DNA from: Phycisphaerae bacterium
GTDB taxonomy: Bacteria > Planctomycetota > Phycisphaerae > UBA1845 > UTPLA1
Length of the DNA stretch: 64,000 nt
Assembly (NCBI GenBank): GCA_023150615.1
Contig: JAKLKO010000019.1
Coordinates: 1-64,000, forward strand
Direction of reading: 5' to 3'
The notes beneath the pieces were generated by a model. The model searched no databases, had not been told where the DNA came from, and was given only the letters and a program-made list of their open reading frames with translations. The translations under genes and the position numbers were made by a program. Numbering within the stretch: the first letter of the stretch is position 1; each line of letters starts with the position of its first letter. This document shows positions 17,061-25,771 of this stretch, in pieces.

Positions 17061-18710
17061 CTACAGGCTCGCACCGCCGGCCTGGGCGAGCTTCTCTTCG
17101 AGGAACTTCGCGACCTGCTCTTTCGCAATGCGCACCTGGTGACCCGTGTCGCGGTCGCGGACGGTGACGGTGCCGTCTTCCTTCGTCTGGCCATCAATGG
17201 TGAAGCAGTACGGCGTGCCGGCCTCGTCCATTCGGGCGTAACGCTTGCCGATGGACTGCTTCGCATCGTACTGCACGGGCCAGCGCTTTTTCAGCTCGCG
17301 GAAGATGGGCTCGGCGATCTCGGGCAGCCCGTCCTTGTTGACGAGCGGGAAGACGGCCGCCTTGATCGGGGCGAGTCGCGGATGGAAGCGCATCAGTTCG
17401 GGCGAGGGGCGCGACTCATCGACCGCGTAGGCCTCGCAAAGGAAGGCGAGGGCGGCACGGTCGGCGCCGGCGGATGGCTCGATGACGGTGGGAATGAAGC
17501 GCTCCTTCGTTTCATCGTCGAAGTAGCTCATGTCCTTGCCGCTGTGTTTGGCGTGCTGCGTGAGGTCGAAGCAGCCGCGGTGCGCGACGCCCTCGAGTTC
17601 CTGCGGTTCTTCGGAGAAGGGGAAGAGGTACTCGATGTCGGTGCACGCCTTGCTGTAGTGGGCCAACTCCTTTTCGGTCTGGTTGCGCGGGCGGAGGTGA
17701 TCGGAGGCGAGGCCGAGGGATTTGTACCAGTTGATGCGGACATCGCGCCACCACTCCCACCACATCATGGCGTCCTTGTCGTTGCAGAAGAACTCGATCT
17801 CCATCTGCTCGAACTCGCGGGAGCGGAAGGTGTAGTTGCGGGGGTTGATCTCGTTGCGGAAGGCCTTGCCGATCTGGGCGATGCCGAAGGGAATCTTGAC
17901 GCGGGTGGAGTCACAGACGTTCTTGAAGTTGACGAAGATGCCTTGGGCGGTTTCGGGGCGAAGGAACGCCTTGTTCCCCTCGTCATGTACGGCCCCCACA
18001 AATGTCGGGAACATCAGATTGAACTGCCGAACTTCGGTGAGTTCCCCACCGCAGTTTGGACAGGCTTGAATTTCCACCGAGCTCTCGCCGGTAAAGTCCT
18101 GGACCATTCGGTAGCTCTTTCCGTCGATCGCCCAGTAAGCAACCGAGGTGCCAACCGGCCCGGAAACAACCGGTTCATGGGGGACGACGCGAACTTCTAC
18201 CTTTCGGGCCTTCAGCAATCGCTTGATGATTGGCGCATACTCTTGGGCGTGTGTGCCGGGTGTACAGTCCGCTAGGAATGAGATTTCTGGCTTCTTGTCA
18301 GCTAGATCCACCAATTCTTCAATGGTGCCGGAATTGGGAATCGCGGAGACTTCATACAAGGCCGTCCGAATCAACTGATCGCCCCTAAACCGGAGTTTGC
18401 ACAGCTTGCAATCGCGCATTGGATCGGCAAACCCGGTCGCGTGGCCGCTCGCCTCCCAGACCTTCGGGTTCATGATGATGGAGCAATCGACGCCGACCAT
18501 CTGCACTTCGCGGCCGTCGGGGCCGGTCGGCGGCGTGCGGACCATGTCGTTCCACCAGGCGTCCTTGATGTTGCGCTTCAGCTCGACGCCGAGCGGGCCG
18601 TAGTCCCAGAAGCCGTTGATGCCGCCGTAGATTTCGCTGGATTGGAAGATGAAGCCGCGTCGCTTGCAGAGCGCGACGATGCGGTCCATCGTGGTTGCTT
18701 CGGATGCCAT
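17061..18710 (-). CDS. glyS: Glycine-tRNA ligase (dimeric, class II)
   Basis: The 549-residue enzyme charges tRNA-Gly. It is the single-chain alpha2 type, with motif 1 near GGINGFWDYGPLGVELKRN, motif 2 FRNEINPRNYTFRSREFEQM with LRPETAQGIFVNF, and motif 3 IEPSAGADRAALAFLCEAY, then the anticodon-binding domain (about 445-549). Two CxxC pairs (CKLC near residue 103, CPNC near 218) belong to the zinc-binding insertion. That insertion (residues about 97-237, 18001-18420) has about 54% G+C, clearly below the flanking window, with codons such as CTA, TCA and ACA on the coding strand. A TATGAT box lies upstream at 18777-18782. Confidence 0.95.
   Translation of the reverse strand: MASEATTMDRIVALCKRRGFIFQSSEIYGGINGFWDYGPLGVELKRNIKDAWWNDMVRTPPTGPDGREVQMVGVDCSIIMNPKVWEASGHATGFADPMRDCKLCKLRFRGDQLIRTALYEVSAIPNSGTIEELVDLADKKPEISFLADCTPGTHAQEYAPIIKRLLKARKVEVRVVPHEPVVSGPVGTSVAYWAIDGKSYRMVQDFTGESSVEIQACPNCGGELTEVRQFNLMFPTFVGAVHDEGNKAFLRPETAQGIFVNFKNVCDSTRVKIPFGIAQIGKAFRNEINPRNYTFRSREFEQMEIEFFCNDKDAMMWWEWWRDVRINWYKSLGLASDHLRPRNQTEKELAHYSKACTDIEYLFPFSEEPQELEGVAHRGCFDLTQHAKHSGKDMSYFDDETKERFIPTVIEPSAGADRAALAFLCEAYAVDESRPSPELMRFHPRLAPIKAAVFPLVNKDGLPEIAEPIFRELKKRWPVQYDAKQSIGKRYARMDEAGTPYCFTIDGQTKEDGTVTVRDRDTGHQVRIAKEQVAKFLEEKLAQAGGASL
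18001..18420 (-). other. Atypical-composition block inside glyS
   Basis: By direct count this 420-base stretch has 228 G+C (54%); the flanking 60-base lines at 17941 and 18421 have 65%. It coincides with the zinc-binding insertion of the synthetase and keeps the reading frame open. It looks like an intragenic recombination tract from a less GC-rich donor; relaxed selection on the insertion is the alternative. Confidence 0.55.
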
Positions 18711-18878
18711 CGTTCCGTGTTGCCTCGTTGAATTCGCGAATCGACTGAAATCCGTCCTCGTGCTTTCGAGCCCGCGATCATAGGGCCGCGCCGCGTTTCC
18801 GCATAGCCGGCGAGAGATTGCGGCCGGGCGCGAGGGACGAATAGAATCGCGCTGTTACCATCATCGACCGGCCAGAGG

Positions 18879-20540
18879 ATGGACATGACTCGCCGAATTC
18901 TCGCGACGCTGGCAGCGGCATTCCTGGCCGCGCCGGCGTGCCACGTAACGCATCGCACGATGGACGAGGACACCGCGCGGCGATTCGACGGCATGGGCGC
19001 GCACCACCGGCCGATCGCGACCGCGTCCGAGGAAGCACAGGCGTTCTTCGACCAGGGCCTCGTCTGGGCCTACGCGTTCAACCATGACGAGGCCATCCGG
19101 TCGTTTGAGCGGGCGGCGCAGCTCGATCCGAACTGCGCGATGGCGTACTGGGGCATCGCCCTGTGCCACGGCCCGCACATCAACAATCCGGTCATGCCGC
19201 CGGAGCGCTCGAAGGCGGCGTGGAAGGCGTTGCAGCAGGCGTTGGCGCGGCGCGATCGCGCCCGGCCGGTGGAACAGGGGCTGATCGACGCGCTGGCCGC
19301 GCGTTATTCGGAGCACCCGCCGGCCGATCGCCGCGCGCTCGACGAGGCGTACGCCGCCGCGATGCAGCGCGTGCATGAGGCGCATCCGGGCGACACGGAC
19401 GTTTCGACGTTGTACGCCGAGTCGCTGATGGACCTTCAGCCGTGGGACCTGTGGACGATCGACGGGCGTGCGAAGGGTCGCACGAACGAGATCGTGCAGG
19501 TTCTCGAAGACGTACTCGCGGCGGACCGGCTCCATCCGGGCGCGAATCACCTTTACATCCACGCGGTCGAGGCGTCGCCGCACGCCGAGAAGGGCAATGC
19601 GGCGGCGGAGGTGCTTCGAACGGCGGTGCCGGCGTCGGGGCACCTGATGCACATGCCGTCGCACATCGACGTGCAGACGGGGCGATGGGCGATGGCGTCG
19701 GACCAGAACGAGCGGGCGATCGAAGCGGAGCGACGGTATCGAATGGTGCGGCCGACGCGCGGGTTCTACGCGGTTTATCAGGCGCACAATCATCACTTCC
19801 TTGCGTTTACGGCGATGATGGAAGGCCGCAGCGCGGTGGCGCTGGCGGCGGCGCGGGAGATGATCGCGCAGGTGCCGCCGGACTTCCTGCGCGAGCAGCC
19901 GCAGTTCATCGATCCGTACATGATGATCGCGCTGGACGTGCTGAAGCGGTTCGGACGGTGGGACGAGATCCTGCGCGAGCCGCCGCCGGCGGGGAAGTTG
20001 CCGATCACGCGGGCGTTCCGGCATTTCATCCGCGGTCTGGCGTTCGCGGCGAAGGGGGAGCTCGACGCGGCTGAAAGCGAGCGGCGCTCGTTCCGCGAGG
20101 CGGTCGGGCGCGTGCCGAAGGACGCGGTGATGGCGATCAATCCCGCGCACAAGGTCCTGTCGATCGCGGAGCACATGCTCGCGGGAGAGATCTCGCTGCG
20201 GCGCGGCGCGATCGACGAGGCGGTGCGCGAGCTGCGCGAGGCGGTGCGGCTGGAGGACACGCTGCTCTACATGGAGCCGCCGGAGTGGATCCAGCCGGTA
20301 CGGCACACGCTCGGGGCGGTACTGGTGCATGCGAAGCGCTACGCCGAGGCGGAGGCGGTGTATCGCGAGGACCTGAAGAACTGGCCGGAGAACGGCTGGT
20401 CGCTTTTCGGGCTGGCGCAGGCCGTGCGTGCGCAGGGAAAGACGTCGGAGGCCGACGCGGTGCAGGGGCGATTCGAGATGGCGTGGCGCCGCGCGGACGT
20501 CAAGATCGCGACGACCTGTGCATGCGTGACACACCCGTGA
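18879..20540 (+). CDS. TPR-repeat lipoprotein
   Basis: The product has 553 residues. A lipoprotein signal peptide has the lipobox LAAPAC (Cys21). Tetratricopeptide-type helices recur through the mature protein: FFDQGLVWAYAFNHDEAIRSFERAAQLDPN (split across 56-85), and near the C-terminus HAKRYAEAEAVYREDLKNWPEN. TPR domains bind partner proteins; the specific role is unknown. The ATG at 18879 follows CAGAGG; a second in-frame ATG at 18885 is possible. TAGAAT at 18842-18847 is a likely -10. The C-terminal CACVTHP is unusual for the family. Confidence 0.8.
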   Translation: MDMTRRILATLAAAFLAAPACHVTHRTMDEDTARRFDGMGAHHRPIATASEEAQAFFDQGLVWAYAFNHDEAIRSFERAAQLDPNCAMAYWGIALCHGPHINNPVMPPERSKAAWKALQQALARRDRARPVEQGLIDALAARYSEHPPADRRALDEAYAAAMQRVHEAHPGDTDVSTLYAESLMDLQPWDLWTIDGRAKGRTNEIVQVLEDVLAADRLHPGANHLYIHAVEASPHAEKGNAAAEVLRTAVPASGHLMHMPSHIDVQTGRWAMASDQNERAIEAERRYRMVRPTRGFYAVYQAHNHHFLAFTAMMEGRSAVALAAAREMIAQVPPDFLREQPQFIDPYMMIALDVLKRFGRWDEILREPPPAGKLPITRAFRHFIRGLAFAAKGELDAAESERRSFREAVGRVPKDAVMAINPAHKVLSIAEHMLAGEISLRRGAIDEAVRELREAVRLEDTLLYMEPPEWIQPVRHTLGAVLVHAKRYAEAEAVYREDLKNWPENGWSLFGLAQAVRAQGKTSEADAVQGRFEMAWRRADVKIATTCACVTHP

Positions 20541-20694
20541 CACGATGAGCGAGCGCAGCGGGCGCCCCCAAGCTCGACGACCGCGCCCCCCTACTGGCCC
20601 GGGCGGACGGCCGGACGTACGATAGCGGCCGGTCGGACGGTCGCCGTCGCGGCGGACCGGACCGATCGCATTCCGAGTTGACGAGGGCCTGCCC

Positions 20695-22464
20695 ATGAAC
20701 GCGCTGTTGATGACCGCGTGCGCCGCGTGGTTTCTGACGGTTCCGGCGCCGCCGTCGAAGGAGGCTGCGGCCTCGGAGTCGCCGCTGCTCAAGCTGCTGG
20801 CCGAGGAGCTGGCGTACGCGGCGGAGCATCTCAAGTCGGAGGACGGCACGAAGCCGTACTACCTCGCGTACACCGTGACGGATCGGCAGACGATCAGCGT
20901 GAGCGCGCGTCTGGGGACGCTGTACGGCGCGGAGGCGAACCATCGCCGCATGCTCGATGTCGACGTTCGGGTCGGTGACTACGCGCTGGACAACACGCAC
21001 AAGATCCGGGACGAGTTCGGCGGGTTCGATCCGAGCGACTTCTTGGCTGCGGGCGGGACGTCGATCAGCCTTGACGACGAGCCGGCGGCGATCCGGCAGG
21101 CGATCTGGCTGGCGACGGACCGGGCGTTCAAGGCGGCGGTGAAGAAGTACCAGCGTGTGCAGACGAACCTCAAGACGAAGGTCGAGGAGGAGGACAAGTC
21201 GGCCGACTTTTCGCGCGAGACGCCCCGCGTGAACGCCGAGCCGGCGGTGCGCCTGTCGCTGAGCATGGGTGAGTGGGCCGATCGCCTTCGCGAGATTTCG
21301 AAGCTCGCGCGGCGGCATCCGCTGATCTACGCGTCGGCGGTCGCGCTGAGTGCCTCGGCCGAGAACCGCCTCATGGTCACGAGCGAAGGGACGCGGCTTC
21401 AATTCGGCCGGAAGCTGTTCCGCGTCTCGGTCTCGGCGGGGACGAAGGCGGAGGACGGGATGGAGCTGGGCCAAAGCTTCATCTTCGACTCGGCGAGCGA
21501 GGCGGGCCTGCCAAGCGCTGCGCAGGTAAGCGACGCGTTCGGCAAGGTGATCGAGCAGACGCTGGCGCTTCGGGCGGCGCCGCTGGTGGAGCCGTACACC
21601 GGCCCGGCGATTCTGCGAAACCGCGCGAGCGGCGTGTTCTTCCACGAGATCTTCGGACATCGCATCGAGGGTCATCGCCAGCGCGACGTGGAGGAGGGCC
21701 AGACGTTCGCGAAGAAGATCGGCGAGGCGGTCCTGCCGGAGTTTCTCGACGTGCACGACAATCCGACGATGGCGCGGTTCGGCGACGCGGACCTGCGAGG
21801 CTTCTACCGTTTCGACGACGAGGGCGTCCCGGCGCAGGACGTGAGGCTGATCGAGCGCGGGGTGCTCAAGACGTTCCTGCTGTCGCGCACGCCGGTCGAG
21901 AAGTTCCCCAACTCCAACGGGCACGGTCGGCGCGAACCCGGCCGGCCGGTGGTGGCGCGGCAGGGCAACCTGATGGTGAAGTCATCGAAGACAGTGCCGT
22001 TCGCGACGTTGCGCGCGATGCTGATCGAGGAGTGCAAGAAGCAGGACAAGGCGTACGGTCTGCTGTTCGAGGACATCACGGGCGGGTTCACGACAACGCG
22101 TCGGATGGGACCGCAGGCGTTCAAGGTGCTGCCGGTGGTGGTGTACAAGGTCTTCGCCGACGGCCGGCCCGATCAGCTCGTCCGGGGCGTCGACATCGTT
22201 GGGACGCCGCTGGCGTGCTTCTCGAAGATCGTGATGGCGGGCGACGATCCGGCGGTGTTCAACGGAACGTGCGGTGCGGAGTCGGGGATGGTGCCGGTGT
22301 CGGCGATCAGTCCGAGCATTCTGGTGTCGCAGATCGAGATTGAGAAACGGCGGCGCGAGCAGGACAAGCCGCCGATCCTTCCGCCGCCGATTGGGGAGGC
22401 GGGCGAGACGTCTCCGCGGGCGGATGCGGGCCGTGGGACGGGATCGAAGGAGAACCAGCCGTGA
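20695..22464 (+). CDS. Exported TldD/PmbA-family zinc metalloprotease
   Basis: The 589-residue protein of the TldD/TldE family carries the zinc-binding motif HEIFGHRIEGH starting at His317, and the conserved downstream FDDEGVPAQ, LLSRTP and SNGHGRREP segments. Classical TldD-TldE is a cytoplasmic heterodimeric protease that trims unfolded peptides. Here the N-terminus is hydrophobic (MNALLMTACAAWFLTVPAPP), suggesting export or membrane anchoring. The next gene starts on this gene's stop codon (GTGA overlap), so the two are translated together. The C-terminus is a hydrophilic Pro/Gly/Ser tail. Confidence 0.85.
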   Translation: MNALLMTACAAWFLTVPAPPSKEAAASESPLLKLLAEELAYAAEHLKSEDGTKPYYLAYTVTDRQTISVSARLGTLYGAEANHRRMLDVDVRVGDYALDNTHKIRDEFGGFDPSDFLAAGGTSISLDDEPAAIRQAIWLATDRAFKAAVKKYQRVQTNLKTKVEEEDKSADFSRETPRVNAEPAVRLSLSMGEWADRLREISKLARRHPLIYASAVALSASAENRLMVTSEGTRLQFGRKLFRVSVSAGTKAEDGMELGQSFIFDSASEAGLPSAAQVSDAFGKVIEQTLALRAAPLVEPYTGPAILRNRASGVFFHEIFGHRIEGHRQRDVEEGQTFAKKIGEAVLPEFLDVHDNPTMARFGDADLRGFYRFDDEGVPAQDVRLIERGVLKTFLLSRTPVEKFPNSNGHGRREPGRPVVARQGNLMVKSSKTVPFATLRAMLIEECKKQDKAYGLLFEDITGGFTTTRRMGPQAFKVLPVVVYKVFADGRPDQLVRGVDIVGTPLACFSKIVMAGDDPAVFNGTCGAESGMVPVSAISPSILVSQIEIEKRRREQDKPPILPPPIGEAGETSPRADAGRGTGSKENQP

Positions 22465-24275
22465 AACCGACGCGACGAATGCCGATCCGGTGCTTGATTC
22501 TGGTCCTGCCGCTGCTGGCGAGCGCTTCGTTGCGTGGCGCCGAGGCGAGCGACGACACGCTGCGGCACAGCGAGGCGATGATGAAGGCGCTCGTCTTGGA
22601 GCTGGAGCGCTCGATGAAGATCCGCATGGAGGACCTCGAGAAGCCGTATTTCATCTCGCTTTTGGCGGAGGACAACATCTCGTACCAGATGTCGGCGTCG
22701 TACGGCGCGCTGACGTCGGTGCAGCGCGACCGATCGCGCGATCTGTACACGTCGGTCCGCGTCGGTTCATACCAGCTCGACAACACGAATTTCGCCGAGG
22801 GCGGCGGCGGGTTCTTCCGCGGCGGCGGGGGCGGCTTCGGCGGGCGCGCGTCGCTGCCGCTCGATGATGATCCGATCGCGATCCGGCAGGCGATCTGGGC
22901 TGCGATCGACGACGACTACAAGAGCAGCGTCGAGACGCTGACGAAGAAGCGGGCGTACATGGAGGACAAGAAGCTCGAAGACCGGCCGGACGACTTTGCG
23001 CCGGCCAAGCCGACGGCGGCGCGCGAGGAATCGGCGGCGCTTCGATTCGATCGCTCCGAGTGGGAGACGAACCTGCGGCGGCTGTCGGCGGAGTTCAGGA
23101 AGTTCGAGGAGATCCAGGACTCGTCGGTGGACCTGCTCGTCGGCGCCGGGAACGAGTACCTGGTCACGTCGGAGGGCACGCGACTCGTCACCGCCGACCA
23201 CGGCGTGCTGCTGACCATCAACGCCGAGACGCAGGCCGACGACGGCATGCGGCTGGCGGACGCACGGACGTACGCCGGCCGGACGGTGTCGGACCTGCCG
23301 TCGGTCGACGCGCTTTTGGCGGACATCGACGCGCTGGCGAAGCAACTGCTCGAGATGCGCCGCGCGCCGATTCTCGACGACTACAGCGGGCCGGTGCTGT
23401 TCGATGCGGCGGCGGCGGCGCAGCTCTTCCGGCAGATGCTGGCGGGCGGACTGGTGGGCCGGGTCGATCCGGTCGGTACGCAGCGGCGCGTGTTCGAGGG
23501 CGCCGAGAACCTCGAAAAGAAGCTCGGTCAGCGGATCCTGCCGAAGGCGTTCCGCGTATTCGATGATCCGACGGTCGCGGAGTTCGGCGGCAAGCCGCTG
23601 TTCGGGCATTACACCTACGACGACGAGGGGATCCCTGCGCAGAAGGTCAACCTTGTCGAGAACGGCGTGCTCAAGATGCAACTCCTGTCGCGGACGCCGA
23701 CCAAGAAGCTCAAGGGGTCGAACGGTCACGGCCGGCGGGCGCCCGGCTCGACCGCCACCGAGGCCGCGGTGGGTTGCCTGTTCGTCGAGAGCAGCGAGGG
23801 GTTGTCGGACGAGGCGCTGAAGCAGCGGTTGATCGAGGAGGTGAAGTCGGCGGACATGGAATACGGCATCCGCGTCGCGTCGCTGCGGTCGGCGGGTCTT
23901 GGCTCGCGGCCGAGCGATATCCGGGCGTTGATCACGCGGATGCGGCGGGGTCGCACCGGCGGCTTGAGCGATCCGATCGCTGTCTTCAGGGTTTACGCCG
24001 CCGACGGGCGCGAGGAGCCGGTCCGCGGCTGCGAGTTCGGTCCGATCGAGGTGAAGGTGTTGCGGGACATCGCGGCGGCGGGAAAGACGCCGACCGTGCA
24101 CAACTACGTTGCCGTTGGATTCGGCGGCGCGGCACCGCCGTCGACGATCGTCTGTCCGGCGGTGCTCTTCGAGGAGCTTGACCTGTCGAAGATCGAGCAG
24201 GAGCTGGACGAGCTACCGTTGCTCAAGCCGCCAGGCCAGCGAGAGCGAAAGTCGTCGGCGAAGGGCGGCGGGTGA
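22461..24275 (+). CDS. TldE-like paralogue lacking the zinc motif
   Basis: The 604-residue protein is homologous along its length to the preceding TldD-like protease. Shared segments include SASYGALTSV, DDDPIAIRQAIWAAIDD, YDDEGIPAQKVNLVENGVLK, LLSRTP and SNGHGRRAPGS. At the position of HEIFGH it has LFRQMLAGG, so the zinc ligands are gone. This mirrors TldE, the non-catalytic partner in the TldD/TldE heterodimer. A signal peptide is predicted at the N-terminus (LVLPLLASASLRGAEA). A glycine-rich insertion (FFRGGGGGFGG) sits near residue 120. It starts at GTG 22461 with AAGGAG at 8 bases, overlapping the upstream stop by 4 bases. Confidence 0.8.
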   Translation: MKPTRRMPIRCLILVLPLLASASLRGAEASDDTLRHSEAMMKALVLELERSMKIRMEDLEKPYFISLLAEDNISYQMSASYGALTSVQRDRSRDLYTSVRVGSYQLDNTNFAEGGGGFFRGGGGGFGGRASLPLDDDPIAIRQAIWAAIDDDYKSSVETLTKKRAYMEDKKLEDRPDDFAPAKPTAAREESAALRFDRSEWETNLRRLSAEFRKFEEIQDSSVDLLVGAGNEYLVTSEGTRLVTADHGVLLTINAETQADDGMRLADARTYAGRTVSDLPSVDALLADIDALAKQLLEMRRAPILDDYSGPVLFDAAAAAQLFRQMLAGGLVGRVDPVGTQRRVFEGAENLEKKLGQRILPKAFRVFDDPTVAEFGGKPLFGHYTYDDEGIPAQKVNLVENGVLKMQLLSRTPTKKLKGSNGHGRRAPGSTATEAAVGCLFVESSEGLSDEALKQRLIEEVKSADMEYGIRVASLRSAGLGSRPSDIRALITRMRRGRTGGLSDPIAVFRVYAADGREEPVRGCEFGPIEVKVLRDIAAAGKTPTVHNYVAVGFGGAAPPSTIVCPAVLFEELDLSKIEQELDELPLLKPPGQRERKSSAKGGG

Positions 24276-24669
24276 CGCGGTCTGCGGCGGTCGTCCGAGA
24301 AGCGATGACGCGCGGGCCGCGCGCGTGTTGCTTGTGTGCAACGCGTGCGCAACGCGTTTGGCGCGGGGTATTTGCGACAGGTGATGTCGCGAGCGGTGTT
24401 GCCGCAACGCAACGCGCCGACATATTCGATACAAACCTGCGTCGACCGGCCGATCGGGGCTGGTCGTAAAGCACCTGCATTCAGCGACTTGCAAGCGCGA
24501 TTATCGGCAGCGCCGCGGTGCGGCGCGGCACGGGGCTTGCTCACGTGAGCGTCGGAGGGACTCGCGTTACGACGTCACATCGCGACGCGACACGAGGGGG
24601 AACGGGCCATGGTGCCTGCGGTTGAGAATTTCTTCCGACGCAAGCTGAAGATCCTGACGCTCGCGTTCT
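24276..24669. other. 394-base intergenic region with repeats and a hairpin
   Basis: It holds two 9-base direct repeats gcaacgcgt (24338-24346, 24349-24357), further gcaacg units near 24410, and a tight GC hairpin, GCGCCGC-GGT-GCGGCGC (24510-24526). A short open frame begins at 24609 (listed separately). No other gene is seen. It lies between the end of the tldD-like pair and the convergent fur gene. Confidence 0.5.
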
Positions 24670-24692
24670 TCACTTACGCCGCCCTTTGCTGA
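24609..24692 (+). CDS. Possible 27-residue hydrophobic peptide
   Basis: An ATG after a purine-rich GAGGGGG opens a 27-codon frame. It encodes a basic segment (FFRRKLK) followed by a hydrophobic one (ILTLAFFTYAALC), the pattern of a small membrane peptide. It overlaps the 3' end of fur on the other strand by 23 bases. No homologue is recognised, and a chance frame cannot be excluded. Confidence 0.25.
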   Translation: MVPAVENFFRRKLKILTLAFFTYAALC

Positions 24693-25185
24693 CCGGCGGG
24701 ACGAGGATCGGGCGCGTCGCCACCGGACACGCCTGAACGCACGGTTCGCACAATCCGACGATCTGAAATCGATGCGACAGGGCGTGGAAGCGATGCCGCG
24801 CGGCGAGGATCGTGCGCAGGCGCGCCACGTCCGCGGCGTCGAACTCGATGATCCGTCCGCACCGGCGGCAGACCATGTGGTCGTGGGGATCCTGCCCGTA
24901 GGTGTGCTCGTAGTGCACGGCGTTGTTGCTGAACTGCACTTGCTTGACGATGCCGCAGTTCACGAGGAGCGGCAGCGTGCGATAGACGGTCGCCTTGCCG
25001 ATCCGCAGGCCGGACTGGCGCATGGAGAGCAGCAGTTGCTCGGCCTCGAAGTGCTGATCGCTCGACATGATCGCGCGGAGCAGCGCCTGGCGTTCGCGCG
25101 TGTACTTCAGCCCGCGGTCGCGGAGGTATTCGCGGAAGACGTGCTCCGCGGTTGCGATCATCTCGGCCGTCGCGGCCTTGGCCAT
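24670..25185 (-). CDS. Fur-family metal-responsive repressor
   Basis: The product has 171 residues. The winged-helix DNA-binding domain (about 15-90) has KYTRERQALLRAI and the recognition segment GKATVYRTLPLL. The dimerisation and metal domain has HYEHTYGQDPHDHMVCRRCGRIIEF, with His residues for the regulatory site and the CxxC of a structural zinc site; a second cysteine set is CEPCVQAC. It could be Fur, Zur or PerR; the sequence does not settle which metal it senses. The RBS is GGAGGA, about 9 bases before ATG 25185. It is divergent from the small membrane gene at 25277, which it might control. Confidence 0.9.
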   Translation of the reverse strand: MAKAATAEMIATAEHVFREYLRDRGLKYTRERQALLRAIMSSDQHFEAEQLLLSMRQSGLRIGKATVYRTLPLLVNCGIVKQVQFSNNAVHYEHTYGQDPHDHMVCRRCGRIIEFDAADVARLRTILAARHRFHALSHRFQIVGLCEPCVQACPVATRPILVPPVSKGRRK

Positions 25186-25276
25186 TCCGCCGATCCTCCG
25201 CGGCGCCGCTGACGTGCGCTGCGTCGCGCTCGGCGCGCGGCGCCGGGCGTTGTCGGTGCGATACGGTAGCTCTAAG

Positions 25277-25753
25277 ATGCCGCCAATGCCAACGACGCAA
25301 CCGGCGTTGTTCGAATCGCTGATGGACCTTCCGGCGGTCGTCTGGATCGTCGGCCTCGGCGGCGTCGCGTTCGCCGTTCGCTATGTGCAACTCGTGCAGC
25401 GGGCCGAGGCCCTGCGTCGGGGCGGCGATTCCCGTCCGCGACTTGCGGCACTGCACGCCGCGCTGAAGCGATTTGTCGAGCACCACCGACGGTTCCCGTC
25501 CGAGCTTCACGAACTGGAGGGGATTGACGCGACCGACGTTGCCTATCGTCCGCCGGGGGCGGCACCCGCCGATGAGAAGCTGCTGGTCGCGCACGATGCG
25601 CGGCCGACGCGGGGCGTGATTGAGTTTCCGCACGTCCGGCCGGCGCACCACGTCCTGTTCTGGAGCGGGCGCGTGCGACTCGTGACGCAGAGCGCGCTCG
25701 AGCGCCTGCTCGAGGCGGACGACGCGTTTCGGGAGCGGTCGGGCGGCCGCTGA
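25277..25753 (+). CDS. Small single-pass membrane protein, unknown function
   Basis: The product has 158 residues: a hydrophobic helix (about 16-34: VVWIVGLGGVAFAVRYVQLV), then a soluble domain of about 120 residues with HAALKRFVEHHRRFPSELHEL, resembling the start of prepilin-like or SecB-type solute domains only vaguely. No family is recognised. There is no Shine-Dalgarno sequence; TACGGT at 25262-25267 is 9 bases upstream, like the -10 boxes seen before other genes here. It is convergent with the MutS-like gene, 18 bases away. Confidence 0.6.
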   Translation: MPPMPTTQPALFESLMDLPAVVWIVGLGGVAFAVRYVQLVQRAEALRRGGDSRPRLAALHAALKRFVEHHRRFPSELHELEGIDATDVAYRPPGAAPADEKLLVAHDARPTRGVIEFPHVRPAHHVLFWSGRVRLVTQSALERLLEADDAFRERSGGR

Positions 25754-25771
25754 GCGTCGATCGGGGGATCG

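Noticed and set aside
24338-24357. Two gcaacgcgt repeats as an origin or DnaA boxes
   Set aside because: They do not match the DnaA box and no dnaA or dnaN gene is nearby.
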